A DNA stretch of 64,000 nucleotides from CAVVVS01 sp963751355 (GTDB taxonomy: Bacteria; Bacteroidota; Ignavibacteria; Ignavibacteriales; Ignavibacteriaceae). How positions within the stretch are numbered: the first letter of the stretch is position 1; every line of letters starts with the position of its first letter. Made by a program: the position numbers and the translations under genes. Below are positions 17,784 through 26,298 of this stretch, one piece after another. The stretch is taken from the NCBI GenBank assembly GCA_963751355.1, contig CAVVVS010000046.1, positions 71,766 to 135,765 on the forward strand, read 5' to 3'. The notes beneath the pieces were generated by a model that saw only the letters and a program-made list of their open reading frames with translations, made no database searches and was not told the origin of the DNA.

Positions 17784-18680
17784 TTATGAAAGTATATTAT
17801 TCTCAACCTGTTCTTTATTTTCTTTAAGTATTTGAACTGCTATTTCATCAATACTCATTCTTGTTTCCTGAATATGTTCCGCACCTATACTTCTGAGTTG
17901 TTCCATAGTTTTTTTATAATCCGAACTTATGATTTTGTAATCATGATCTTCCTTCTGAATGCTGGTAACTTTTTCAAAAGTTACATTGTTATTAGCCAGG
18001 CGAAAAGATATTCTTCTCCAATTGTCTGTCAGATCATCTTTTACACTTCTTCTTACAATTTTTCCCTCATTTAAAAATGCGAGTTCATCGGCGAGTCTGT
18101 TTATATCGGATAAAATATGGGTTGAATAAAAAATCGCTCTTTCTCCATTTTCTAATACTTCGAAGAGGACATCCAGCACTTCTGTTCTAACAACGGGATC
18201 CAAACCGGAAGTCGGTTCATCCAATACAAGAAGCTTTGGTGAATGAGATAAAGCGGAAATTATAGAAAGCTTAACCCGGTTGCCGCCGGATAATTCCTTC
18301 GCCTTCTTGTTAATTGGCAGTCCAAATCTGCTTACCAGGTCTGCCGCTAATTTATCTGACCAATTCGGATAGAATTGAGAAATGATCTTGAGATTTTTCT
18401 CCCCTGTCCAGTTTTCATAGAAAACATGTTTATCCCCGACGTATCCTATATCAAATTTCCAGGAAGAATCATTAGGGTCATTTTTCCTTCCGAATATTTC
18501 CATCGTGCCGCTGTCGGCTTTTAAAAGCCCGACTAAGCAATGCATTGTTGTTGTTTTACCGGATCCGTTCGGACCGATATATCCCAGCACTGTTCCCGGC
18601 TCAAGATCAAAATTTAACGGACCCAACCGGAAATCAGGAAAGGTTCTTACGGTATCTATAAATTTAAATGCTTTTTGCAT
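17784..18680 (-). CDS. ABC transporter ATP-binding protein (YtrB-like)
   Basis: This ABC ATPase of 298 residues has Walker A GPNGSGKTT, signature LSGGNRVKL, Walker B LLVLDEPTSGLDP and the switch histidine in YSTHILSD. A C-terminal extension of about 90 residues follows, with NDVTFEKV-type regulatory segments as in the YtrB/YhcH group. An in-frame ATG at 18716 would add 12 residues. I chose 18680 because AAGGGGA lies 5 bases before it. It follows the GntR repressor gene and precedes the permease, the standard order of a GntR-YtrA controlled exporter. Confidence 0.92.
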   Translation of the reverse strand: MQKAFKFIDTVRTFPDFRLGPLNFDLEPGTVLGYIGPNGSGKTTTMHCLVGLLKADSGTMEIFGRKNDPNDSSWKFDIGYVGDKHVFYENWTGEKNLKIISQFYPNWSDKLAADLVSRFGLPINKKAKELSGGNRVKLSIISALSHSPKLLVLDEPTSGLDPVVRTEVLDVLFEVLENGERAIFYSTHILSDINRLADELAFLNEGKIVRRSVKDDLTDNWRRISFRLANNNVTFEKVTSIQKEDHDYKIISSDYKKTMEQLRSIGAEHIQETRMSIDEIAVQILKENKEQVENNILS

Positions 18681-18719
18681 GATTTTCCCCTTGTTTTTTA
18701 ATGTTGATAAATTCATTTT

Positions 18720-19100
18720 TTATTTATTACCATGATTTAATATTATTTCGATAGCTTTTATTATTTCTTTCTTATCCAAACCTTCATTCAATGCTGCACT
18801 GATTATTGGTTTTAAATTTTCCTGCAGCCTTTCTTCAGCCATTTCTTTTTTAGTATGCGCCCTAAGATTTGAAACGAAAAATCCTTTGCCTCTTCGTGAG
18901 TATATCAAGCCTTCACGTTCAAGTGTTTCATATCCGCGCTGAACAGTTATAACACTAACCCTTTCATCTCTTGCCAATGCTCTAATAGAAGGCAAGGTTT
19001 CGTTTGCGCTAAGTTCCCCGCTTAATATTTTAGCCCTTATTTGTCTCGTTATCTGACTTTGTAAAGGTTCATCCGAAAAATCGGTTAGATTAAGAAGCAT
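18720..19100 (-). CDS. GntR-family transcriptional regulator, YtrA type
   Basis: This 126-residue repressor has an N-terminal GntR winged helix (residues about 10-75, including LPSIRALARDERVSVITVQRGYETLEREG) and only a short helical tail for dimerisation. That is the hallmark of the YtrA subfamily, which controls adjacent ABC transporters. It is the second gene of the cluster, 57 bases after the GntR-SpoIIE gene. Its likely operator is the perfect palindrome at 20230-20254, giving autoregulation. Its N terminus (MLLNLTDFSDEPLQSQI) is clearly related to that of the fusion protein upstream. Confidence 0.92.
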   Translation of the reverse strand: MLLNLTDFSDEPLQSQITRQIRAKILSGELSANETLPSIRALARDERVSVITVQRGYETLEREGLIYSRRGKGFFVSNLRAHTKKEMAEERLQENLKPIISAALNEGLDKKEIIKAIEIILNHGNK

Positions 19101-19157
19101 CTATTCCTCGAGTTTTTATTTTATTTTTCATGAAAGATTTTATAATAAGAAATATTT

Positions 19158-20198
19158 TTAATTTCTATAATTTCTTTTCAGGACTACTATTGTAATATCA
19201 TCATCTTTACAACCGTAGGTATTAAATTTTTTAATGTCTTCAATAATTGAATTAATTATCTCCTCTGATTTTTTTGTTCTATTGTTAATGAGAATTTCCT
19301 GCAACCTGCTCTCTCCATAAGTATCTTTCTGTAGATTCATTGCTTCCGTTACGCCGTCCGTATATAAAACCAAAGTGTCCCCCTGCTGCAGTTCAACCGA
19401 TTCGACGGAAAAAGATGCATTTTTAATTATCCCTAAAGCCGGACCGGTTGTTTTTAAAAATTGGGTCTCATCGTTTTGATGAATGATAATTGGAAAATTA
19501 TGTCCTGCATTGATGTAAACAAGTGAGCCGTTCGAGTAATCGTACGTCCCCCAAAAAAGAGTGGCAAAATGTTTTGCCGGGATATTTTTACATAAATAGT
19601 CGTTCAATATTTCCATAGTTTGATGAACCGAACGTTCGTGGTTTTTATCACTTTTCAAAATCGCCTGTATCTGAAGCATTAACATAGCAGCAGGCATTCC
19701 TTTCCCGCTTGCATCACCGATTACCAATCCGAATGAATCTCCTCCGTTAGTTAAAAAATCGTAAAAGTCCCCACCTACTTCCTGGGCGGGACAATAATAG
19801 GCTGCTAAATTTAATTCAGAAGTGTCCAGCAACTCCTTAGGTAATAAATTTTTCTGAATTTGTTTAGCTGCTTTTAATTCATCCTGAATACGCTGCCCTT
19901 CGGAAGTAGACCAGTCTTCCAATAAGTTATCCTCTTTTAATTCATTTAGTTTTTTATCTGTTAATTGATTTACATAAAATTTTTCATATCCCGCGGGTAG
20001 TAAATATCCTGCTTTCATTAATTCCGTATATGCTTTAAGAATAATCCGTTTATTTACATGCTGCTGCTTTGCTAAAACTCTTACAGGGAGTAATTCCGTT
20101 CCGCTTTTCAAATCACCGTTTAAGATCCGGTTTTTAATCTGCCTGCTGATTTGAAGATGTAAAGGCTCTGATGAAATATTTGATAAGTTAAGTATCAT
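19158..20198 (-). CDS. GntR winged-helix / SpoIIE (PP2C) phosphatase fusion
   Basis: This 346-residue protein joins two domains that are rarely together. Residues 1-75 are a GntR-type winged helix (HLQISRQIKNRILNG, LLPVRVLAKQQHVNKRIILKAY). A helical linker follows at about 85-125 (LKAAKQIQKNLLP, typical before RsbU domains). Residues about 130-344 are a SpoIIE/PP2C phosphatase with metal-binding EVGGDFYDF, GDASGKG and DDITIVV, plus NAGHN and LYTDGVTEA. Such phosphatases normally dephosphorylate anti-sigma-factor antagonists. Here the DNA-binding part suggests a regulator that couples phosphatase activity to this operon. It is the first gene after the promoter/operator. Confidence 0.9.
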   Translation of the reverse strand: MILNLSNISSEPLHLQISRQIKNRILNGDLKSGTELLPVRVLAKQQHVNKRIILKAYTELMKAGYLLPAGYEKFYVNQLTDKKLNELKEDNLLEDWSTSEGQRIQDELKAAKQIQKNLLPKELLDTSELNLAAYYCPAQEVGGDFYDFLTNGGDSFGLVIGDASGKGMPAAMLMLQIQAILKSDKNHERSVHQTMEILNDYLCKNIPAKHFATLFWGTYDYSNGSLVYINAGHNFPIIIHQNDETQFLKTTGPALGIIKNASFSVESVELQQGDTLVLYTDGVTEAMNLQKDTYGESRLQEILINNRTKKSEEIINSIIEDIKKFNTYGCKDDDITIVVLKRNYRN

Positions 20199-20229
20199 AC
20201 CCCTGAACTTTCCCTTTTCAACTGTTCTG

Positions 20230-20254
20230 ACTGTCTATATGCAATATAGACAGT
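20230..20254. promoter_or_regulatory. Perfect palindromic operator for GntR-type regulator
   Basis: The arms ACTGTCTATAT (20230-20240) and ATATAGACAGT (20244-20254) are exact inverted repeats separated by GCA. The site overlaps the -10 box of the promoter in front of the GntR-SpoIIE gene, so a bound regulator would block RNA polymerase. Both GntR-type proteins of the operon could bind it. Confidence 0.78.
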
Positions 20255-20271
20255 TGAAATTGATTTGTCAA
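20243..20271 (-). promoter_or_regulatory. Sigma-70-type promoter of the GntR-SpoIIE/ABC operon
   Basis: On the minus strand a consensus -35 TTGACA (20271-20266) is followed by exactly 17 bases and a -10 TATATT (20248-20243). Transcription would start near 20236 and run into the gene beginning at 20198. The operator palindrome covers the -10 region. Confidence 0.75.
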
Positions 20272-20601
20272 GTTATTTTGAAATGGTATATGCTGCTTTT
20301 ATACGAACGGCTGATTTATCGGGGAAATAAATGATAATGATTGATAAACGGTTATGGATGTGAATTTATGCAAGATAATTTCTAGGGATGCCGTCTTAAA
20401 TTTTGATATTCCTTGAACTTTGGGAAATAATTATGACGACTTTCGAAATTTATATATTTTCTAAAATGCTACGGTAAGTAAAGCAGTTATTTGCACACAA
20501 CTTATATGAAATTGGATTTATAAAATATTTGCTATTGAAATTTTAAGTGCCAATTAATTTTGTAATTTATTTCATCAATTAATTAACACGTTGTAATAAA
20601 A
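20272..20601. other. Intergenic region upstream of the ABC operon promoter
   Basis: About 330 bases between the operon promoter and the end of mnmA. It is AT-rich. I saw no coding remnant, RNA gene or clear terminator hairpin for the mnmA transcript. Confidence 0.45.
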
Positions 20602-21651
20602 TTACAAAATAACTCCTCCGCCGAGGCACAAATCATCTTTATAAAAAACTGCAAATTGCCCTGCTGCAATCCCTTGATCAGGTTTGTCAAGTTTAACTCT
20701 GCCGGTTCCGTTATTGCTAAAATCAAGTGTGCAGTTATACATTGCGGCACCATGTCTAATCTTTAATTGAAAATGATTCGCTTCCGGTCTTTCACCTGAT
20801 ATCCAGTTAAACTTACCGACGGTAAATTCGTCTTTAGCCCTGGCTGCATAATTTTCTCTTGATATATAAATTTTATTTTCTTTTACCTCCTTTTTAACGA
20901 CATACCAGGGACCGCCGGATAAACCCAAACCCGATCTTTGCCCGATTGTATAATAATAATATCCGTTATGCTCGCCCATTTTTTTGCCGTTGTCGATGTC
21001 AATTATATCGCCTTTTATTTCGCCTAAATGATGTTTGATGAATTCGGTAAATTTAATTTGTCCCAAAAAGCAGATACCTTGACTATCTTTTCTATCCATA
21101 TTAGGGAGATCATATTCATGCGCTTTTTTACGAACCTGAGATTTGTCCAAATCACCGAGCGGAAAGTAAGCACGGGATAGCTGGTTTTGAGTTAAATATG
21201 CCAGAAAATATGTTTGATCTTTTACGGGATCGGGCGTTCTTTTAAGCTGAAATCCATTATCGGTATTCTCAACTTTTGCGTAGTGTCCGCTTGCAACTTT
21301 TTCAAATGAATCGTCAATCTTATCATAAAACTGACCGAATTTTATTAAACTGTTGCAGAACATATCCGGATTAGGTGTACGACCCTCTTTAATCTCTTCA
21401 ATCGTATAGGTTACAACAGTATCCCAATATTCATTTTGAAGAGGTAAAACTTCCAGGGGAATCCCTATCTGCCTGCAAACTCCACGTGCATATTTTAAAT
21501 CTTCCTCCCAGGGACAATCACCAAGGAATGAGAATTCATCTTGAAGCCATATTTTTAAATAGTAGGCAGTTATATCGTGACCCTGCTCATGTAATATTCT
21601 CATCGCAACGGAACTGTCAACCCCGCCGGATAATAGCATTGCAATTTTCAT
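20602..21651 (-). CDS. mnmA: tRNA-specific 2-thiouridylase MnmA
   Basis: This 349-residue enzyme adds sulfur to U34 of tRNA-Lys, -Glu and -Gln. The ATP-pyrophosphatase PP-loop is SGGVDSS (8-14). The two catalytic cysteines are C99 (NPDMFCNS) and C194 (DSQGICFLG), matching C102 and C199 of the E. coli enzyme. The tRNA-binding block TPNPD and the C-terminal beta-barrel (GQRSGLGLSGGPWYV) are present. The length is normal and no frameshift is seen. It stands alone, with an unrelated membrane-protein gene upstream. Confidence 0.95.
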   Translation of the reverse strand: MKIAMLLSGGVDSSVAMRILHEQGHDITAYYLKIWLQDEFSFLGDCPWEEDLKYARGVCRQIGIPLEVLPLQNEYWDTVVTYTIEEIKEGRTPNPDMFCNSLIKFGQFYDKIDDSFEKVASGHYAKVENTDNGFQLKRTPDPVKDQTYFLAYLTQNQLSRAYFPLGDLDKSQVRKKAHEYDLPNMDRKDSQGICFLGQIKFTEFIKHHLGEIKGDIIDIDNGKKMGEHNGYYYYTIGQRSGLGLSGGPWYVVKKEVKENKIYISRENYAARAKDEFTVGKFNWISGERPEANHFQLKIRHGAAMYNCTLDFSNNGTGRVKLDKPDQGIAAGQFAVFYKDDLCLGGGVIL

Positions 21652-21732
21652 AATCCAATTTTCAATAAAATTATTTTAAAAATATAAATAATCCGGCTGT
21701 AATTAATAAGCCAAAAGCGGTTAATCGGCTGG

Positions 21733-22305
21733 CTACTTGGAATCGGAATTTTTATTTTTTTTGTTTTCTTTCTTCGGTCTTTTTTTTTGTGCAGCTTTTT
21801 TAATTCTTTTTTCTACTTGTTTCTTCCTCGCAGACATTTTTTCAACTACTTCATCATAGACCTTCCTATCAACTAAATGAAGTATATGAGTTTGAAGCGC
21901 CCGGGCATTCTTCATCTTATCATAAAACCCAATTGTAACGTTATTTTTACCATCGTGTACAAAATGCATTCCGCTTATCCTGCCCTCAAAAATACCGCCG
22001 GTTAGCTTTTCTATGTCCTTAAATTTGATTTCTACTTTTTTTGAGGAAAATAAAAAATTCTCACAGACCATTTTTTCATTGTCTACGGATATTTTGTACG
22101 GCATAAATTTATACATCTTAAAATATTGACGGTTAAGCAAAAACAGCAGTATAAATGTAATTGCCAAAGGGATAAGAAACATAAGATGTTTGTTAAGACT
22201 TAATGCCGCTCCGATAAAATAAAACAGTAATACTAAATTAATCGGGATATTACCGTACCTGTAAATAAATTTCGACAAAAAAGAATATTCAAAAGTTTTC
22301 ATCAT
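21733..22305 (-). CDS. Small membrane protein with PH-like region, unknown
   Basis: This 190-residue protein has two adjacent membrane segments (about 15-33 and 37-57). A soluble beta-rich region resembling bacterial PH-like domains follows (YKISVDNEKMVCENFLFSSKKVEIKFKDIEKLTGG), then a lysine/arginine-rich tail (about 155-190) that could bind nucleic acid or phospholipid. The second Met is an alternative start. No family was recognised with certainty. It lies 81 bases upstream of mnmA on the same strand. Confidence 0.7.
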   Translation of the reverse strand: MMKTFEYSFLSKFIYRYGNIPINLVLLFYFIGAALSLNKHLMFLIPLAITFILLFLLNRQYFKMYKFMPYKISVDNEKMVCENFLFSSKKVEIKFKDIEKLTGGIFEGRISGMHFVHDGKNNVTIGFYDKMKNARALQTHILHLVDRKVYDEVVEKMSARKKQVEKRIKKAAQKKRPKKENKKNKNSDSK

Positions 22306-22431
22306 TGTATCAAACTAACTGATAGATTTTCCAACACTAACTTAATCATATTTTCGGAAAATCGTTTTGCAATTCTTTTCTATTTACATTTTTATATAGG
22401 AATTCACGAAGGGAAATAATTTTACTATTCA

Positions 22432-23238
22432 TTACTCAAATTTAACACTGACGGGAGAATTTAGCTGAACCTTAATTCCGGGAGTGTTTTTCATCAGTTG
22501 TTTTAATTCTTCAAGGTTTTGAGTATTTAGCTGATTAAGCCGGTTCAGATTCTTTTTGTCTTTCATCAGTTTATTAAAATCAATATCATATAAAGTAATG
22601 TCATTACCTTTAACATATGCTGCATTTGTATTGTCAATTTTCCCGTTCACGTGTAAATAGAGTGAGATATGAAGGTCTTGCATCATTTTTAACATTTCCG
22701 TGTTTTGTTCGGTACCGGTTTTTATTAAATCTTTTCTCTTCGAGGATGTTTTGGGAGATTTTTCTTTAGGCAGTTCTACCAACACTTCAGATGGATTACC
22801 TTTTTTAAAAATAAAACGCGAAAATTCATTGCGGGATTTTGATAAGGAGTTCATTGTATTTATTGGAACTCTATTTTGGGGATTTTCATTAATTCTCAAT
22901 TTATTCAAATTCCGGAAACTATATACAACCTTGTACCCTTCCATCTTTTCAGTTTTTACGGGACCCCCCGAAACATATTCCACGCCCTCTCCCATTTCTG
23001 CAGTTTTATTTTTCAATTTTTTCTCGTTAAAAATACTAAAGGGTTTTGTTCGTGTGGAATCATCTGCCAGATTACTTAACCCGGCTATCATTTTTAGAAC
23101 TTGATTACTCATCATAACCGTTTCAACTACTGTCCCGGAACCATCTTTATTGATATTTACAACCGTCTTCACCTCGAGACATCCTGTGAAAGAAATAAAG
23201 AATAAAAGTAAAATACCGGTAATGAAAGATTTTTTCAT
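22432..23238 (-). CDS. Putative lipoprotein, unknown function
   Basis: The protein has 268 residues and begins with a lipoprotein signal: MKKSFITGILLLFFISFTGC, where FTGC is the lipobox and the Cys would carry lipid. I chose the ATG at 23238 over one 12 codons upstream because GGGAGGTG lies right before it. The mature part starts VKTVVNINKDGSGTVVETV, a pattern common in exported proteins that compute sums over a beta sheet. It then contains basic, Ser/Lys-rich stretches and ends with GIKVQLNSPVSVKFE. No catalytic motif was seen. Confidence 0.78.
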   Translation of the reverse strand: MKKSFITGILLLFFISFTGCLEVKTVVNINKDGSGTVVETVMMSNQVLKMIAGLSNLADDSTRTKPFSIFNEKKLKNKTAEMGEGVEYVSGGPVKTEKMEGYKVVYSFRNLNKLRINENPQNRVPINTMNSLSKSRNEFSRFIFKKGNPSEVLVELPKEKSPKTSSKRKDLIKTGTEQNTEMLKMMQDLHISLYLHVNGKIDNTNAAYVKGNDITLYDIDFNKLMKDKKNLNRLNQLNTQNLEELKQLMKNTPGIKVQLNSPVSVKFE

Positions 23239-23331
23239 AGACACCTCCCTAATAAAATTGAAGGGATATTTCACTTAAAAGATAAGAAGAAAATCTACTA
23301 ATTAGCAATAAACCGCAGTGAGTGGTTTCAT

Positions 23332-24702
23332 TTATAATAAATTACTAGCAAGTTCAGCAAGCTCGGATCTTTCCCCTTTCTCAAGATTAATATGCGCATA
23401 AAGTTTCTGACCTTTAAAATGATCTATCAGGAACGAAAGTCCGTTGGATTGTGAATCGAGGTAAGGATGATCAATTTGATAAATATCACCGGTAAATACT
23501 ATTTTCGAGCCCTCACCTGCACGGGTTATGATGGTTTTAATTTCGTGCGGTGTTAAATTTTGAGCTTCGTCCACTATAAAAAATATTCTTTGAAGACTTC
23601 TGCCCCTGATATAAGACAAAGGTTCGATTACTAATTTTTCATCTTTTAGTAAATTATTGATCAACTGGGATTGTTTATCGGTTTCGGTAAATTGATCCTG
23701 GATTACCCTAAGATTATCCCACAAAGGCTGCATATAAGGTTCAATCTTACTTTGAACATCACCGGGAAGATATCCTATATCTTTATTACTGAGCGGAACA
23801 ATCGGGCGGGCAATATAAATCTGTCGATAACTCTTTCTAACATGCAGCGCGCTTGCCAGTGCAAGCAATGTTTTTCCCGTCCCGGCTTTGCCTGTTAAAG
23901 TCACCAGCGGAATATCATTGTTGGTAAGCGCATCCGCCGCAAATGTCTGCTCCGCATTTCTAGGTTTAATTCCGTAGATTATATTTTTATCTACCTTCCT
24001 AAAATATTCCATCTCATTATCTAAATAAGCCAATGCAGAACGGCTCGAATTTCGAACTATGTAATATTTGTTTGGAACTGCTTCTCCGTTCAACTTTTTT
24101 AGCACTTTCTTTGCCGGAATTACATAAGGAGGTTGAAACAGTTTTACAATCATCTCGTCATCAAAATCTTCCGCTATTTCTTTACCGCTGTATAATTCTT
24201 CAATGCTGCTTATTCTATCGGTGTTGTAATCCTCGGCTAAAATTCCGAGCGCTTTAGATTTCATTCTTAGATTTACATCTTTGGATATCAATACTACAGA
24301 AGATTTATTTTTATATTTTTTATCCCATTCAAATGCAACGGAAAGTATCCTATGATCGGGAGTATCTTCTCTGAATATTTCCCGGATTTCATCGCTGATA
24401 CCCCGGGCAATTGCAATCCTAACCTTGCCGCGATTTTTACCCATAGACACGCCGCCGTTAAACAGCGCAGTTCCCGTCATTGAATCAAGTGTACGTGCAA
24501 ACTCACGGGCATTTAGATTTATTATCTGGCTGCCCCGTTTAAAATGATCCAACTCTTCTAATACCGTTAATGGAATAACGATATCATTCTCTTCAAATTG
24601 ATTTATGCATGTAGCATCGTGAAGAATTACATTTGTATCTAAAATAAATGTTTTGGGATTTTTTTTAATTTGCGTTAGTTTGGGGGCTTTTTTTCTTTTC
24701 AT
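23332..24702 (-). CDS. PIN-domain PhoH-type ATPase (PhoH2-like)
   Basis: This 456-residue fusion has a PIN ribonuclease domain (about 17-150, starting FILDTNVILHD, with acidic metal ligands) and a PhoH helicase/ATPase domain (about 240-456). The latter carries Walker A GKAGTGKTLLA, Walker B IFFIVDEAQN and FTGDIYQID. PhoH2 proteins are ATP-dependent RNA-cleaving enzymes. The gene is complete and diverges from carA. It has no antitoxin partner here. Its job in RNA metabolism is taken from the family. Confidence 0.9.
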   Translation of the reverse strand: MKRKKAPKLTQIKKNPKTFILDTNVILHDATCINQFEENDIVIPLTVLEELDHFKRGSQIINLNAREFARTLDSMTGTALFNGGVSMGKNRGKVRIAIARGISDEIREIFREDTPDHRILSVAFEWDKKYKNKSSVVLISKDVNLRMKSKALGILAEDYNTDRISSIEELYSGKEIAEDFDDEMIVKLFQPPYVIPAKKVLKKLNGEAVPNKYYIVRNSSRSALAYLDNEMEYFRKVDKNIIYGIKPRNAEQTFAADALTNNDIPLVTLTGKAGTGKTLLALASALHVRKSYRQIYIARPIVPLSNKDIGYLPGDVQSKIEPYMQPLWDNLRVIQDQFTETDKQSQLINNLLKDEKLVIEPLSYIRGRSLQRIFFIVDEAQNLTPHEIKTIITRAGEGSKIVFTGDIYQIDHPYLDSQSNGLSFLIDHFKGQKLYAHINLEKGERSELAELASNLL

Positions 24703-24903
24703 TCAGCTTTTATTTTTTATTTCCAACATTATAGAATAATCCAACATTGAATGATTTATATAATCCGGAAAAATCCTTAATCAATCTAGCATATTTTTCC
24801 GGTACTTTATAATAGAGTATAATGTTAATATATTATGGGGGCAATAATTTTCCTCTAAGTATTTATAAAGTGAAATAAATCACTATTTTTTTTAATTATC
24901 AAA

Positions 24904-24932
24904 TTGAATCTATAATCTCTTTCGATTATATT
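24904..24932 (+). promoter_or_regulatory. Candidate carA promoter
   Basis: A -35-like TTGAAT (24904-24909), a 17-base spacer and a -10 TATATT (24927-24932) point toward carA. The start of transcription would be near 24939, leaving a leader of about 170 bases that contains a terminator-like hairpin. The region is AT-rich, so a chance match is possible. Confidence 0.5.
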
Positions 24933-25020
24933 TATAAAACTTTTTTGGATTTACTAATTGAAAAGAAAACAAATTACTCGATATAAAATTATTGCGGGTC
25001 ACATTAAAGAGTCTATATTG

Positions 25021-25051
25021 AAATAGCCACTCATCGAGTGGCTATTTTTTT
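25021..25051 (+). terminator. Intrinsic terminator in the carA leader (possible attenuator)
   Basis: A perfect 12-bp stem AAATAGCCACTC / GAGTGGCTATTT with an ATC loop (25021-25047) runs straight into a T-run ending at 25051. It is active only on the plus strand and no plus-strand gene precedes it. It therefore ends either a short RNA or the carA leader. An upstream ACTCGAT (24976-24982) is complementary to ATCGAGT of the hairpin (25033-25039) and could form an alternative structure. Confidence 0.7.
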
Positions 25052-25112
25052 GCCTAAAAATACATACACTTATTGAATTGAAATTGTATTTGTAATTAAC
25101 CATTGGAATACT

Positions 25113-26189
25113 ATGAGCAAAAATAACCAAGTTGCAAAATTAATCTTAGAGGACGGCTCCGAATTTAAAGGAAAAAGCTTTGGATATCCTAAGAATACTA
25201 ACGGAGAAGTTGTTTTTAACACGGGAATGGTGGGTTATCCCGAAACTATGACTGATCCTTCGTACCGTGGACAAATATTAGTCTGCACTTACCCCTTAAT
25301 TGGTAATTACGGTATTCCCGGGAACGAAAAAGAGAACGGGCTCTTTAAAAATTTTGAATCCGACCAAATTCATTGTAGGGGATTAATTATTTCCGATTAT
25401 TCCACAGAATATTCTCATTGGAACTCTAAAAAATCCTTATCCGACTGGATGACCGAACAAAAGATTCCCGGCATTTATGGAATTGATACGCGTATGCTTA
25501 CCCGGAAATTACGCGATAAAGGAACTATGCTAGGTAAAATAATTATCGATGAAAACGAAAAAATTGATTTTGAGGACCCTAATAAGCTCAATCTTGTCGG
25601 TGAGGTAAGTGTTAAAGAACCAATAGAATATAAACGCAGCGGGAAAAAAATAATTCTCGTCGATTGCGGTACTAAAAATAATATCATTCAAGCATTCCTT
25701 GCCAGGGATATTACTGTTTTAAGAGTTCCTTACGATTATGATTTTTCCAAAGAAAAAGCCGACGGCATCTTAATTTCAAACGGTCCGGGTGATCCTAAAA
25801 TGTGCACGGCAACAATTGAAAATACGAAGAAAGTATTATCGAACGGAATTCCTGTTTTGGGGGTATGCCTCGGAAGTCAAATTATAGCTTTAGCGGCAGG
25901 AGCAAATACTTATAAGTTGAAATACGGTCACCGGAGCCATAATCAACCATGTAACGAGATGGGAACTAAAAGATGCTATATTACTTCACAAAATCACGGT
26001 TATGCAGTTGATTCGGAAACGCTTCCTGTGGATTGGCGTGAATGGTTTGTAAATGATAATGATGGAACAAATGAGGGAATAATTCATATTTCAAAACCTC
26101 TTTTTGCGGCACAATTTCATCCGGAGGCTTCACCCGGACCGGATGATACTGAGTTCATTTTCGATATGTTTTTAAGAGCATTAAAATAA
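25113..26189 (+). CDS. carA: Carbamoyl-phosphate synthase small (glutaminase) subunit
   Basis: This 358-residue subunit removes ammonia from glutamine and channels it to CarB for carbamoyl phosphate synthesis (pyrimidines and arginine). The N-terminal CPSase domain holds FNTGMVGYPETMTDPSYRGQ. The class I glutaminase domain has the nucleophile Cys in VLGVCLGSQ and the catalytic His/Glu in FHPEASPGP. The usual GHQ after the nucleophile is GSQ here; that His is not the catalytic one. The carB gene lies downstream but is separated by an alpha-fucosidase gene. The leader may be controlled by attenuation. Confidence 0.95.
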   Translation: MSKNNQVAKLILEDGSEFKGKSFGYPKNTNGEVVFNTGMVGYPETMTDPSYRGQILVCTYPLIGNYGIPGNEKENGLFKNFESDQIHCRGLIISDYSTEYSHWNSKKSLSDWMTEQKIPGIYGIDTRMLTRKLRDKGTMLGKIIIDENEKIDFEDPNKLNLVGEVSVKEPIEYKRSGKKIILVDCGTKNNIIQAFLARDITVLRVPYDYDFSKEKADGILISNGPGDPKMCTATIENTKKVLSNGIPVLGVCLGSQIIALAAGANTYKLKYGHRSHNQPCNEMGTKRCYITSQNHGYAVDSETLPVDWREWFVNDNDGTNEGIIHISKPLFAAQFHPEASPGPDDTEFIFDMFLRALK

Positions 26190-26298
26190 TTGTCGACTCA
26201 TAAAAAATCTTAAAAAAATAGAAGTATTTTGAAAATATTTATAAAGTGCAAAAATAAATGTTTGTATCCCTGCAACTTTAGCCGGAAAGGGAATAAAA

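Larger units (their letters stand above)
24703..25112. other. phoH/carA intergenic region
   Basis: These 410 bases hold the carA promoter candidate and the leader hairpin listed separately. No protein-coding remnant was seen in the rest. Confidence 0.5.
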
